From Burhinus oedicnemus (taxonomy: Eukaryota; Chordata; Aves; Charadriiformes; Burhinidae): a DNA stretch of 64,000 nucleotides. Positions 12,480-23,240 of the stretch are shown piece after piece (the first letter of the stretch is position 1; every line of letters starts with the position of its first letter). The notes beneath the pieces were generated by a model. It was not told where the DNA came from. It searched no databases and worked only from the letters and a program-made list of their open reading frames with translations. The stretch covers positions 397,703 to 461,702 of the forward strand of contig VFFE01006975.1 of NCBI GenBank assembly GCA_008921705.1, given 5' to 3'. Position numbers and translations under genes: made by a program.

Positions 12480-12725
12480 GAGAGAAGACTAACAGCAGTG
12501 AGGGTGGTTAAACCTTGGAACAGGGGCCCAGAGAGCCTGGGGCATTTCCATCTGTGGACATACTCCAGCCTTGGCTGGAAAAGGCCCTGAGCTGTCCTTT
12601 TCCCTGGCTGGAAAAGGCCTACTAACTTTGAAAGTAGATCTAACCTTGAATTTGGCCCTGCTTTGAGTGAGGGCTTGGCCAGATGACCTGTAGATGTCCT
12701 TTTCAACCTAAATTATTTTATGATC
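12480..12725 (+). mobile_element. CR1 LINE 3' fragment, plus strand, with internal duplication
   Basis: The order of motifs is that of a CR1 3' end read on the plus strand: GAGGGTGGTTAAACCTTGGA, then ACAGGGGCCCAGAGAG, then a GGCTGG...GGCCCTGAG block, then TTGGCCAGATGACCTGTAGA, and finally TATTTTATGATCCTGTGA at the right edge, which is a mutated ATTCTATGATTCT terminus. A 15-base unit, TGGCTGGAAAAGGCC, is present twice (12572-12586 and 12605-12619), so this copy has a small duplication of about 33 bases. Divergence from the usual CR1 pattern suggests an old insertion. Confidence 0.85.
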
Positions 12726-13559
12726 CTGTGAATCCAGGCAAGGTCAGCAGCAAAGCTACTTTCTATTTCTGTGCTTCTATTTTCCTCCCTGGCATTAGCC
12801 TGGCTGCTCTGTTTTGCCTGGTACAGGATGTCTCTCACTGTCCACCTCAGTCATGTCCAATACAATGAAGACCTTGACCAGACCCTCAAGGTGCTATAAC
12901 AGCAGTTATATCCCTATGAAAAACAATGGAATTCCTCAGTTTGTGCACAGCTGGCATTATAAATCTGAACTGATCTCAACAAAACAATGAAATCCAGTAT
13001 CACAAGCATAGGCTCAGCTTTTTTCCTTCTTATGCTGTAGAAAAATATCTACGCTCACACAAAAGGATGAAAAATGCATCAGGACTGAGAACAGCATGGT
13101 GGTACCTACAGGAGCACATTAGGTATGAAAAGGATGCACAGCACAAAGAGACAACTCGGTGTCAGAGGCTGCAGCACAAGTAGCTCCGTTGAGGTTTCCT
13201 GGAGCAGGTTTGGCACATTTTGTGAAATCGGTCATGGCTCCAGCACTCTCCTGAACGTGCATCTGTCACAGTCCTCCCATGCCAGTAAGGCTTTTACACT
13301 GGGTGTTGATTGCACCTGCATGTTTTCCTGCAACAAGAAAAACTGTACGTTTTAAGTAGCTTTTTACTTTCTCGGCATTTCAAAGAATGTGGGGATAAAA
13401 TAATAATAATGATAACAATAATAAAAAGAGATCCAGAACTAGGTTGGCAAACATAATCACAAGGTATATTAAAAAGTTAAACATAGCTCGGCGCTTTGAA
13501 AATCAAGCACCACGGGAAGCCGAGGATGTGTTGTCCCTTGGCTTTATGTCACTTTTTAA
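12726..13559. other. Anonymous non-coding sequence with a small A/T microsatellite
   Basis: Contains an imperfect AAT-rich microsatellite at 13397-13428 and otherwise nothing recognised. Confidence 0.55.
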
Positions 13560-13592
13560 AAGGAACGCTGTAATTGAGTAATCAGCTTGCTG

Positions 13593-13606
13593 GTTGTCAT
13601 GGCAAT
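13593..13606 (+). promoter_or_regulatory. RFX X-box-like motif
   Basis: GTTGTCATGGCAAT is a near-palindromic match to the X-box bound by RFX factors (two GTNRCC/RGYAAC half-sites). The right half-site ends AAT instead of AAC. It sits at the edge of the GC-rich patch. Confidence 0.5.
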
Positions 13607-13802
13607 TGCTGCCGGCTGCTGCAGGGAACCGGCCTCCGCGCTTTGTCTGTGCGGAGCCGAGGGCAGCCACCCACCGCCGCTCCCCCGGCAGCATCCCTGG
13701 GCTCCCAGGCTCCTGAGCCCGGGCACTCGCTGCTCTCGCAGCCAGAGCCCAAGACTCAGCATCAAGCGGCAAAGGGGAGACCATGGCGTGGAGGAGGATT
13801 TG

Positions 13803-13844
13803 AGTCACCAATCCCATGGCACCCTCCGTTGTCGATTGGTGACT
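13803..13844. repeat. 11-bp inverted repeat carrying opposed CCAAT boxes
   Basis: AGTCACCAATC (13803-13813) is exactly complementary to GATTGGTGACT (13834-13844) with a 20-base spacer. Each arm includes a CCAAT core, one in each orientation. Paired CCAAT boxes are typical of NF-Y-bound promoters, but no transcript evidence is available. Confidence 0.7.
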
Positions 13845-13925
13845 TGGGGTGCGCTGTGAAGTCATTTAGCAGATGGCAGCACTTGTGCGGCTTGGATCTC
13901 ACGCTAGTGGGGGACTCGGGGGGTT

Positions 13926-15879
13926 AACTCCAAATTTAAACGCAGTGTGGAAAGGGAAAAGTATGTACAGGATACATACTGGGAAAGCTGTTTGTCAGTG
14001 GCCTTTACCTGGTGATTAAAGTCAACTCATGCTGATCGGCATTTAAACTTTTAACCGATGGGCGGATCTGCTAGCAATAGGACGTGTGCATATGGATGAA
14101 AGAAGGAAAACAGGTTAAATTGAGGTTTCTAAAATGCACAAAGGGAAACAACTTCTTTCATCCACAGCCGGAACTTCACCTGCTGTTTATCCCAGGGAAT
14201 CCTTGCGTTGGGAACTCGAGAGAAGGTTTTTGAAGAGTGAAATTACTGTATTTTCTAGAGAGAAAGGCACAAGAGACTAAATCACACAGTAAGTGACAGA
14301 TCTGTTCAATTGAGAATAACTCAAAATCTTCCATTTTGCTGGCTCCTCTCACTCCTAGCTGCTACATTGGCATTCCCACACCACAACAACCTGGAGGTAT
14401 CACACCCCCAAGTGCACTCTAAGATCTCTGCACAGGGCTTCCTTCATTGCACGTGGTAGAAATATCCTAACTTCCCATATAGTGAATAGGAGAAAGTCTT
14501 TAATAGTTCTTGCTGACTGACGTCACAACTGACAAGCTACACAAGGTATCTAGAAATGAAGTACTGTGTTGGTGAGCATTACTGCTTCAGCATCTTGTGC
14601 CTCCTTGTCACATTACCCCTGGCATGAGTATTTCTGCAATTGCTGCCCTGAACATAGGTAGAAGCTCTCTTAAACTTGCAATTTGACCCAAGAGAGTGAT
14701 TAAGATTAGGTTTTTCTAAACATGCCCTTCTCTACTAGGTGGGAAGAGCAGCCCATGGAATAGGTGTGCCCTTCATCCCACTCCTCTTCCAACACAATGG
14801 CCATGATGCAGATGGTCCATATTAATGTGTTAGTAAATCCAATGCTACTTCAGCTCTGGCACAGTGAGTCCTGCATGTGCTGAAAACCACTTTTTGGTCA
14901 CAAAGTGGCACTTTCAGATTTACACCATAGAGTCCTCCACTTTAAGGCCTGCTTAAGGATTACCCTTAAAAGACAAGCTCACGACCAGCTCAGAGCACTT
15001 GTGACTCCAGTGCTGAACTGGAGTGAGCTGGGGCAGTGCTGAGCCACTGGGACCAGAGTGATGCAATATTCCCAGTCAGGGAGTCCCTGACCTGAGGCCA
15101 CCTCCAGAGCCACATCACTAGGAAAATATTCTAGTTTCATTTCTCCATGCAAGCATCTGTTGAGGTTTTGGCCTTATGTCCCTAATTGCAAACTGAACAT
15201 CTCCCTGACAGAAAAACAGATAATTCATCTTGATAGGAAAACAGATAATGCATTTAGATTTATTCTTCTTCAGACACTGGGATTTTGTGACTATGACATA
15301 TACAGAGAATCAAGACAAAACCCAACATCCCTTAAACACAGATTAGCCAAACCATGATGGTAATTACAATGCTATCACTCCACAAAAGCTGAAGTTTGTA
15401 TTAAAAAAACCCAAGCGCATATTACCTGTCTTCCTAAATGATCAAGCAAACAAGCTAGAAGAGACCAACATGTTCTTCCTCAGATTCAGGTTATTTTTCA
15501 ATATTTTATTTTTTTCAGTCATGCAGCATCTTAGAGTTTCATAGGTAAGGTCTAAAGTAAGTGACAAATGAAAGACTGTTGTCTCTCCAACACACTAAAA
15601 GATTTCTCCCTAATATGTCTGATGGCATCCCGAGTTAATATTGTTTCATTTGTTGGCTGCCTTCTGCATACCCAAACCATGTCAACAGAATTCCGGAAAT
15701 TAGTTCTCGTTACTTAGCTGCTTCTACAAGAGCCAGTGGAGACTGTATGATGCACTGTTGCTTTGCAGAGCTTACATAAATATTACTTTTGTTCCTCCTC
15801 CATTTTTAAGGATAAAATGGTGTCTGGTTAAAAGCTCCCTGAATTCCAGAGACATCTGCCAGCACAGCATAAGAGAGTG
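13926..15879. other. Anonymous non-coding sequence
   Basis: No gene, repeat family or RNA was recognised. A small imperfect direct repeat containing AAACAGATAAT occurs near 15214-15251. Confidence 0.5.
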
Positions 15880-16260
15880 AATATTAAGGCTGATCAAATT
15901 TAAGTACACCATAACTCTTGACAGTGTCCTTTAAAAATTGGTCTCCGCATAATGCAAAAAATGTTCCTCCGTTTGTAATAATCACTTTTCCCTTTGCTTC
16001 TCTAAGTTTAGCACACTTTGTTTTGCACTCTATAATGTCCTTAGCAGAATATGCCATGCTCAAGTCCATCTAGCAAGTTGGAACAGTGATAGCAATTTTA
16101 ATTAATCACTTTAAGGTTCTATTTTGCATGAAGAAGGCTCAGCCTCTTTGACCCATTAATTAAATTGTGGAATTTACAGTTCCTTGAAAATGTTGAAGAA
16201 GCAAAAGATTAGGCAGATCTGAGTTGTATTTGAAATGGAAATTGAGACACATTGGACTGT
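15880..16260. other. Non-repetitive AT-rich block with a 61-codon minus frame
   Basis: A minus-strand frame (15884-16069) has an ordinary-looking amino-acid composition but matches nothing I know and lacks clear flanking splice sites. The block ends in ATTTTAATTAATCACTTTAA, a homeodomain-type cluster. It could be a conserved non-coding element or chance. Confidence 0.2.
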
Positions 16261-18327
16261 GGATAGGGAAGAGCAAAGCGACACGTTAAAAAATGCTTTT
16301 AGTTCAACAGCCATCCACTAAGCCAAAGCCAATGGGAAGCATGAATTTTCCGTGACAAAAATAATACAGCAGCAACAGGCAAGAGGTTAGATCTTTAGGG
16401 GTGAATTGGCCAAGCTCCTTTAATCCCAGCAGAAGCTCCAGCTTCCACAGCAAGAATTTGGTTTCCACACTTCTGTGAGCAAAACAACCTAAATTGCTCC
16501 TCTTTGTTAAGGAATTAAATCCTGTCATGTTTGGGCAATGCCCTGGAGAAGAGAAGGCCAACTGATTAAAAAGATCGAGCAAAGAATGGGGGTCCCCCTG
16601 GCCCCAGCTGAGCTCCTAATTCACAGTATGTCTGCAGGCGAGTCACTGGCACGTCTTCTGCTGCAAATGAAACTGCAGAGGTGGGCGTAAGCGCCAGGCT
16701 CTTATTGGAATTCAAAATCTCTCTCAGTGCTGAGGTTGGAAAAGTAAATATTTTATTGAAAAAGTAGTTGCTTATAATGTTAAATTCATTGATAAGGAGG
16801 CTCAGATTCCTTTAAATTCTTTCTGTTGGTTACCAGCCTAAGAATCAGTTTAGTAAAACCAGTAGGTATTTCTTTTGGGAAATTCTTATGTAGTAGAGAA
16901 TTGTATATACTTCTCTGTTCTATCTTGTAATATTGAATTAATTAACCTGCCACAGATCCCACTCAGACAAACAACTGGAACTCTGACTTAAGTAAAACGC
17001 AGTAGCAATGGACATGCATCTCTCAAATCACTATTACTTGTTTGCATTAAAAATCTCTGTAATAAAGGCATCATAGACATGGAGCTAAGTTAATGTATTT
17101 TGTTTCACCTAGATTTGGGTTCAGCTAGATTTGGGTTTATCACTTGTGCCTGTCTGCAAGGTGGATTGGTAAGCAGGATCCAGGAGATCTGGGATGTCAG
17201 GAAGAGGGATTGCAAAGCACACTATTCCAATGGTGTGATTTTGGCTTTCTGTTGATTTCCTGAATCTTCAGGGCTTATAACAATAAAAATATGCTTGATG
17301 AGGTATGTCTGTAAGTTAACATCTTTTCATCTACTAAGATTTTACACTTCTTTTTTCCCCAAAAGAGGCCAAGAGAGATCTGTACTCAAATTGTAGCTGA
17401 GAAACTTCATATCAGCAAAAGTAATTTCACCATAAAATTTAAATTATTACCAGCATTTAATATTCATCTACTTGCTTTTCATCTCCACAGACTGCCCATG
17501 CTTCTTGAATTCACTTCTGTCCCAGCCACAGGTACGTACCCTCCTACTCCTATTCCTGGTATCCCCTATTGCCACCCTGTACGCAGAACAGCTATTCCAA
17601 GGCAAGCGCATATCTCATTTGGGCCAATGTCCAGGCAGCTTAGACACGCAAACATTTGGCTTTGTAACGTCTGGAGGTTCAAACGGCAGCTGCATTGGGA
17701 AAATCACTCAAAAAACTTGATTTGATATATGGATTAAAAACTATTAGAGTGAAATTCTACTCTGCATGACTAGACATTTTTTTTCCTAAAAATCTTTCCT
17801 AAATAAGATGATATTCCCCTCCCCCAGCCAGTGATTTTTCTAGGATTTCTTCAGCCAGTCATTATGTCTACTGTAAGCCTTTGGCCTCCTTACTCTTGGC
17901 ATGACAGTATTAACAATCCTTACAAAAACATTTATCCACATCTTAAGCCTTCTTGGCAGTATTAAATCATCTACCATCCCACATATACAAGCTGGCTGAT
18001 GGATGTATGCAAATGCCTAGCGGTAGGGAAAGACTTTTTAATACACAGCCCCAGTAAATTACTGAGATTATTACAAGAAGAGAGAAGGCATGATAAGTTG
18101 TTCTGTTGTTGACTATATATTCCCAAGATATAATGGTGACAGACAGGCAGGCAGGCAGATAGGTGTTTGGGATACCTATCCATCTGAGAATCTCAAATAT
18201 AAATAATGTTCTGTGTTATCCAGTTATTTGCTTTGTAGCTTCTCAAGCTACGTGAGCACTGCCCTCTTTCTAAGTCTCCTAGGTTTCTAATTTAAGCGAA
18301 TAAAGAAGTAAACCTTTCCGTTTCTAT
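16261..18327. other. Anonymous non-coding sequence
   Basis: Contains a short imperfect tandem repeat of CTAGATTTGGGTT at 17109-17137 and a small CAGG run near 18141-18158. No gene or mobile element was recognised. Confidence 0.5.
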
Positions 18328-18464
18328 TTGCTTCCCACAAATAGCTCCCAGCACGGCGCAGGATGCGGAGCAGCAGGTATCGAGTACCTGTGCGCGGCCC
18401 TTTGCTGCTTGGGCTATGGCTGGGACATTCTGCGTTGTGCCTGTGCCTGGGAAAAACATAGATG

Positions 18465-18496
18465 CCTGATAAATGCAAGCCCTGATAAATTCAAGC
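18465..18496 (+). repeat. 16-bp tandem duplication
   Basis: CCTGATAAATGCAAGC (18465-18480) is followed directly by CCTGATAAATTCAAGC (18481-18496), differing by one base. It lies inside the CpG-rich patch. Confidence 0.8.
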
Positions 18497-18647
18497 CCAT
18501 CAGTTGCCCCACAAGCCAGGTCGGACCCTGCTGCGCCGCTGCCCTGCGGACCCGGGCGGGGACGGACACGCACACACATAGGTTTGCTCCGCTGCTCCCC
18601 AGGGATCGCTTCCCAGCCATCGCAGCTCAGGGTTGTCATTTAAAGAG

Positions 18648-18664
18648 TGGCAGCAGGTGGCGCT
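18648..18664 (+). promoter_or_regulatory. CTCF-like binding motif
   Basis: TGGCAGCAGGTGGCGCT fits the CTCF core (pattern CCASYAGRKGGCRS) at nearly all informative positions, including the AGGTGGCGCT half. The deviation is in the 5' CC. Placement in a CpG-rich patch makes a real insulator or loop-anchor site plausible but unproven. Confidence 0.5.
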
Positions 18665-18822
18665 CAGGAATACACAGAAGAGCTCCGGGGCTCGTAGGTG
18701 ACAAATTCGGAGCTCCTCAAGGCTGCCGCTGCGCCCGACGCATCTGTAGCTGCAGCCCCGCTGGGGGTGGTGGGAAGCAGCAGCCAACTTCACCTTCCTA
18801 ATTGCTCCTCAGCTCCCAGCGC

Positions 18823-18830
18823 TATTTAAA
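18823..18830 (+). promoter_or_regulatory. TATA-like box
   Basis: TATTTAAA directly downstream of the CpG-rich patch. It is followed by a G/A-rich stretch in which a start site near 18855 would fall. AT-rich octamers are common by chance in this window, so the weight comes only from position. Confidence 0.3.
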
Positions 18831-18900
18831 GAAAGGGGAGAGAGTGGGAGGAACCCCGAATCCCACCCTGAAGTGCAGTTTCAGCTTTAGCTCTGACTTG

Positions 18901-19739
18901 GTAAATTTGAAAAAAAAAACCCTCCAACATTCCTACAGAAAGGATATAATTCTGTAGTAGATTCTAGTGGCTTGTAGAAAACTATCTATTTAATTCTCCA
19001 CTTGAAATCCTTTTGGACTTCTCCATAGAGGAAATACTTGCATGATGGAGCTGAAAAATATATTCCCAGAGTTGGAGATAAGAGGGACAGGAGAATTAAT
19101 TTTCAATACCTTTATTTCTGTTCAGTTTATTTTTTTTATTATTATTATTATTTTGCATTCAGTGGAGGATTTTTTTTTTTTTTCAAACCACTCAAGATGC
19201 TTTCCTGCTGTTATTTTTACTTCATCGCCTGCTTTCTGAACCAATATCCAAGCACTTATGGGAGAAGATTTATGGATCTGGAAGCAGAAGGTTTGCTGTC
19301 AATTGGGCTTGCTTTGCAAGCAGAGACCTGTGCCTGAGCAGGTCAGCAGAATGGATTGCATAAAAGAAAGAAAAATATATTAGTCTTGAAAATAAAAAGG
19401 AAAGCGAGATAGAGGGAGATTGCATGAATCTGTTATTTATTTCTACAATTAGCAGCCGACTGTGCTCTGCATTTCAAGCAGATTAAGGTCTTCCTTCTGA
19501 TTTTTAAGGAAAAAAAAATAAAACTGTTTAGTGGCAGTGTTAGATATTATACTAGGACCTTTGTTTTTTATTACACTTTTTGTCACCAAGTGTGCTTTAT
19601 AAAGTAGAATGAAATCTCTTAAGTGACTACCAGAACTTGGCCTCATATGCACAACAATAATAAAAATGCTTAGCATTTATGCTGCTTTTGACACGTCAAA
19701 GCTTTCTGCAGACCTTAAGTACATAGCCACAGGAGAGCT
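18901..19739. other. Anonymous sequence with A/T simple repeats
   Basis: Contains an ATT microsatellite (about 19138-19152), a 14-T tract (19170-19183) and further A tracts near 19508. No gene was recognised. Confidence 0.6.
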
Positions 19740-20470
19740 ACATATGTTAAGACCATGAGAGCTAGCAGGCAGTATTTTCCCAGCACTTGTGTTTACCAGG
19801 GCTGGGTTGCAGGCAGCTGGCCGGGGCCGCGGGCAGGGATGGGTGCTGTGAGAAGGGGCTTCTCAGCAGAGCACGGACACAACTGCTGGCCACGCACCAT
19901 CCCAGTGCAGATGGCGTGGTTGGCTGCCGTCCCAAGCTTTGTCTATGTAAACCTGAGCTGCTGGCTTCCAGGAGCTGGCCGAAACCTCCTACGCTTGTAT
20001 TTTTGACAAATCTTATTTACCCCTGCATCACACAATATGGGGGCAATCCTGAATTGGCCTGTGGGCTTGGCATCAGTCTGCAGTTCCTGCCAAGGCGCAA
20101 AAATGGAATAGAAATGAAGCCTGCATCTGGAGCCCAGGCCATATGTGAGGTTTTCTCTCCATGGCGCACCAGCTGCTGGCCCTACCTGCAGCCCCAGCTG
20201 CAATTAGGACGTGCAGGGACAGTGCGTTTGGCTTCAATACTGCTACTGAAACCCAACGCTAGCATAGCCCTGCTGTCAGGGCTCATCATCTATTTAGGAA
20301 ATATCTGGGGGCAAAGGGGAGTTAAAGCGAGTACGATAACTGAAGAAAGGCTTAGATCAATATTTCAGGAAGCCATCAGCACCGCCACAGCTATAACTGA
20401 GACCAGGCAGTTGAGTGGAGGAGTGAGTGGCAAAGTAGCTCTGTGTATAGTAAGGAGACATTAATGCTAA
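19740..20470 (+). other. GC-shifted stretch holding the longest open frame (225 codons), unrecognised
   Basis: An ATG-initiated frame runs from 19787 to 20464 on the plus strand, the longest in the window. The predicted product is rich in Gly, Ala, Leu, Arg and Cys, has no domain I recognise, and shows no periodic or domain-like organisation. An 83-codon frame overlaps on the same strand and an 86-codon frame on the other, suggesting stop-codon depletion by composition. No splice-site, Kozak or polyadenylation context was identified. It might be a chance frame, a lncRNA exon or a decayed element. I would not call it a gene. Confidence 0.15.
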
Positions 20471-21281
20471 ACAGTACCTGGTTTGGGTGACACCTTTTAG
20501 AAAATTAAGTGTAATTCTTCCAAAATAAGAGGTCTGTATAGACCACAGACTGGGGAAAGCCTTTAAGTCCTGTTCTTCAGAAATTCTTCCAAAGGCCAAG
20601 GCTCAAGACAACAGGTTTGAGTTTCTACATGCACTGATTCAAAGGGGCATTTGGAGCATCAGTTACAATCCCTGTTGCTCACGCTGAGGAGAGCCTTAGC
20701 AAAGGTTTTCCCAAAGCAACTCCAAAGCAGTAGCCTGGAGTTAGCATCTTCCATGGAAACTTTCTAAAACCTTGCTCTTCTCTCTGTGGAACAGGGTTGA
20801 CTTTACATTACAACCACCTCACTCTGTAATACGAGATCCATTACTAGTCTGTAAAAATCAATTAACAACTTAGCACTCAATACCCACCCCCTCCCATCCC
20901 CCCAAAAAAAGAGCAGCTTATGTACTTATGACAATGTGTTAAACAATTTTGCAACTAAAGGCTTTATTGCTGGGGTGACCTCCCATCACGTAAGGAAGAG
21001 AGAGTCCAAGATAGAAAACACATGCTTAAGATTTCTACTGTCAGTATTAATATGATCAGGCATAGAGCAATATCTGCATAACAGCAAGAAACCACTACAT
21101 AGCTGCAAAGCTGCTCATCCTCAAATTAGAGTGAAAGGCTTTTCCCTTGTGACCAGAAGACTCTGCATTTCTTATTCACTGACAATGTTTTCTGCAGTTC
21201 TCTGGCTCTTGGGAAGTCTCCTCCACATATCCAGTTTACTGTCACCATCTTCAGTGATGTTATTTTATTTTATTTAAGGAA
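20471..21281. other. Anonymous non-coding sequence
   Basis: No recognised gene, RNA or mobile element. Confidence 0.55.
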
Positions 21282-21356
21282 GTGAACCTTCATAAAACTA
21301 AAGTCATAGCTCTTTTTTGTGAGCCTTCAAAAAACTAAAGTCATTACTCTTTTTTT
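21282..21356 (+). repeat. 37-bp imperfect tandem duplication
   Basis: Two adjacent units (21282-21318 and 21319-21356) share GTGA-CCTTCA-AAAACTAAAGTCAT-CTCTTTTTT with a few substitutions and one extra T. This is a local duplication of moderate age with no known function. Confidence 0.75.
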
Positions 21357-21414
21357 GCTCCTCTCAGTGATCACATGATCAGGTTTTAAGCCTGTTTTTT
21401 CAGCTGTAATGGAC

Positions 21415-21422
21415 ATTTGCAT
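21415..21422 (-). promoter_or_regulatory. POU octamer (ATTTGCAT)
   Basis: Exact octamer ATTTGCAT, immediately left of the hairpin at 21428-21455. An exact 8-mer is expected about once per strand in a 64-kb window, so it is weak on its own. Confidence 0.25.
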
Positions 21423-21427
21423 TTCGT

Positions 21428-21455
21428 ATGCATGTGCTTGTGTGTGCACATGCAT
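21428..21455. repeat. 10-bp perfect inverted repeat (hairpin)
   Basis: ATGCATGTGC (21428-21437) pairs exactly with GCACATGCAT (21446-21455) across an 8-base loop of alternating T/G. The stem is itself made of purine-pyrimidine alternation, which favours Z-DNA or cruciform formation. Too short for a microRNA precursor as it stands. Confidence 0.65.
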
Positions 21456-21456
21456 G

Positions 21457-23154
21457 TAGAGCTCTGTCAGAGGCTGTACTGTGCTAGCTCTTGGGAGGCG
21501 AAAGAAAACCTCTTATTTACTTCTGTTTGCTTGCTAACCTTTTAAATCAGAAGAGATCGCTTAATGACAGCATCAGGCTTGAAAGCACTCCTCATTCTGC
21601 ACCCACCAGTTTGACTCATGGCCAGCCTGACTCAAACCTTTCAGGAAGACAGGAGTTCCCTGGGGTGTGCTGGTCTCCAGCTTTTTGACAAAGTCTTTAA
21701 AAAAAACCCAACAAAAACAAACAAACCAGAACAAGGTCTCTTGATACTTTCAGTTCGTCTCGAGCTGAGCTTTGGTGAGTAGCACCTTATCCTTGTGTTG
21801 TCTGAGCACTGTTTCTTCTAGAAGAGGCTGGGAGAAAAAAAGTGAGAAGTATTTACACGAGTTAAAAGCATAACAGGGAAGGTCAGGGTGTGCTGAAAGT
21901 CGGCTTCAGCATACTGCAGAAACAACCACGCAAACCTCAAACTAACGAGTTTGGGTACCAGCAGCAGTCTAGCTGCAGCAGCACAGAGATTAGAGGCGGC
22001 TGCCAAACTCACTGACGAGGCAGGGTAAATGAGCTGCGTGCTGGGTTTCATGCTGCTGCAGCTTGACTGACTCTGCTCCCCAAGCTAGGCATCATATTTT
22101 CAGACGTACCGTCAGAGCCTCAGATAACCAGCCTCCTTGAAAAGCCCCATTACACAAAAATGTTCAGATAACCCACAGAAAAAAAAAAAACCCCACAAAC
22201 AAACAAACCACAAAAAACAAACGGAAGGAGAAGATCTTGGGAAGCAGGAGCCATTGTAGGAAATAAGAAGCAGAGAGCTGGTAGGTAAAGGTTTCTGGGA
22301 TAAATCTGTCCTTGTCTTAAATACTCACAAACATAACCCATAGCATATACTTGTGAAAATACAGGCAGTCGATAATGTTGGCTAGTGCACATCCCCAGCA
22401 CACTGCAATCAGCTCTGGGATATTGTACAGCCAGTGCTTAGGATAATACTTTCAAAAGAATTTCTGTCTTTGTGGTGGTTAAAGAAATTTCTGCAGGCAC
22501 TCTGTTTACAATATACACAGGGATGCGGTATCTTCATGTAAGGTGGTTCTGTTTCCTTCAGCGTCATTTCATTTCCTTTACTTCGTCTTTCCCCATCTTT
22601 TTCTATCTATGTGCTTCAGGTCCAATTTCCATTGACTTTTCATTTCCTGTGAGTTTAACTACAAAGCCTTCTGTCTTGGAAATGTCTCTGTAGATTGAGA
22701 CTTTATATTGCCCTCTACGTCTTTCATTATTTAAAAAAACTCAACAATTAGTAGGTGAAAATCCATCTTCCTCGGTACCAAAACCTCCATTTCAATCAAA
22801 CATTTGCCATGAACATAAGTTGTAGGAATGGAATAGATTATAGCATCTTTCCATAGGTACTAATAGAAGAAAAGGTTTTCTATTACTTCATAATTGGAAG
22901 TAATATTTTTTTATTCTCAGAGGGGTATGTCATATGAATTACATCACTAGTGTGCAGAAGGACCAGTATACTTTTTCCCATCATTTTCCATGTCAATTGT
23001 GAGACTTCAAAAAGCAAAACACACATGGCAGCTGGGTGCCAGTAATTTTTAAAGTCTGACCCCTGTGTCTTTTGCATCTAAACACTGTCAGGTTTCATTG
23101 CAGGAATTTTTCACTGTTCTGTTTTGTCGTCTTTACATCTCAATCCTTAGCTTG
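21457..23154. other. Anonymous sequence with A/C-rich low-complexity tracts
   Basis: Holds two A-run plus CCC plus CAAA tracts (21699-21728 and 22180-22222) and otherwise no recognised feature. Confidence 0.55.
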
Positions 23155-23240
23155 TTTTCTTTTTCCTTTTTCATTTTTTCCTCTCCTCTTTTTCCTTTTT
23201 TTTTTTTCCTTTTTTCCTTTTATGTTTTTTCCTTTTTCCT
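23155..23240 (+). repeat. Polypyrimidine tract
   Basis: About 85 bases almost entirely of T and C, including a run of about 13 T and repeated CCTTTTT units. Such tracts can adopt triplex structures and are length-variable. No 3' splice site with a following open exon was found downstream. Confidence 0.8.

Larger units (their letters stand above)
13560..13925. promoter_or_regulatory. CpG-rich patch with X-box and paired CCAAT motifs
   Basis: A short GC-rich block, with about 20 CpGs by eye between 13610 and 13920, stands out from AT-rich flanks. At its left edge GTTGTCATGGCAAT (13593-13606) closely fits the RFX-family X-box (GTTGCCATGGCAAC type). Inside, an 11-bp perfect inverted repeat (13803-13813 and 13834-13844) carries CCAAT on one arm and ATTGG on the other. 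X-box plus CCAAT plus CpGs is a promoter or enhancer-like combination. No TATA box or convincing start codon is visible, and the overlapping frames here (up to 120 codons on both strands) look like GC-driven shadows. Confidence 0.45.
18328..18900 (+). promoter_or_regulatory. CpG island with CTCF-like site and TATA-like box (candidate promoter)
   Basis: Between about 18340 and 18770 there are roughly 27 CpGs by eye in about 430 bases of about 60% GC, enough by rough estimate to meet classical CpG-island criteria. The strongest patch in the window, it contains a CTCF-like motif at 18648-18664 and ends in a TATA-like TATTTAAA at 18823-18830. Transcription from that box would start near 18850-18860. 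A potential splice donor (CTTG|GTAAAT) lies at 18900/18901. This would suit a short non-coding first exon on the plus strand. No coding start is evident. The overlapping frames on both strands (up to 157 codons) have no recognisable domain. The promoter reading is inference. Confidence 0.45.

Noticed and set aside
23155..23240. Polypyrimidine tract as a 3' splice-site signal
   Set aside because: No AG followed by a convincing open exon lies immediately downstream. The tract is better described as low complexity.
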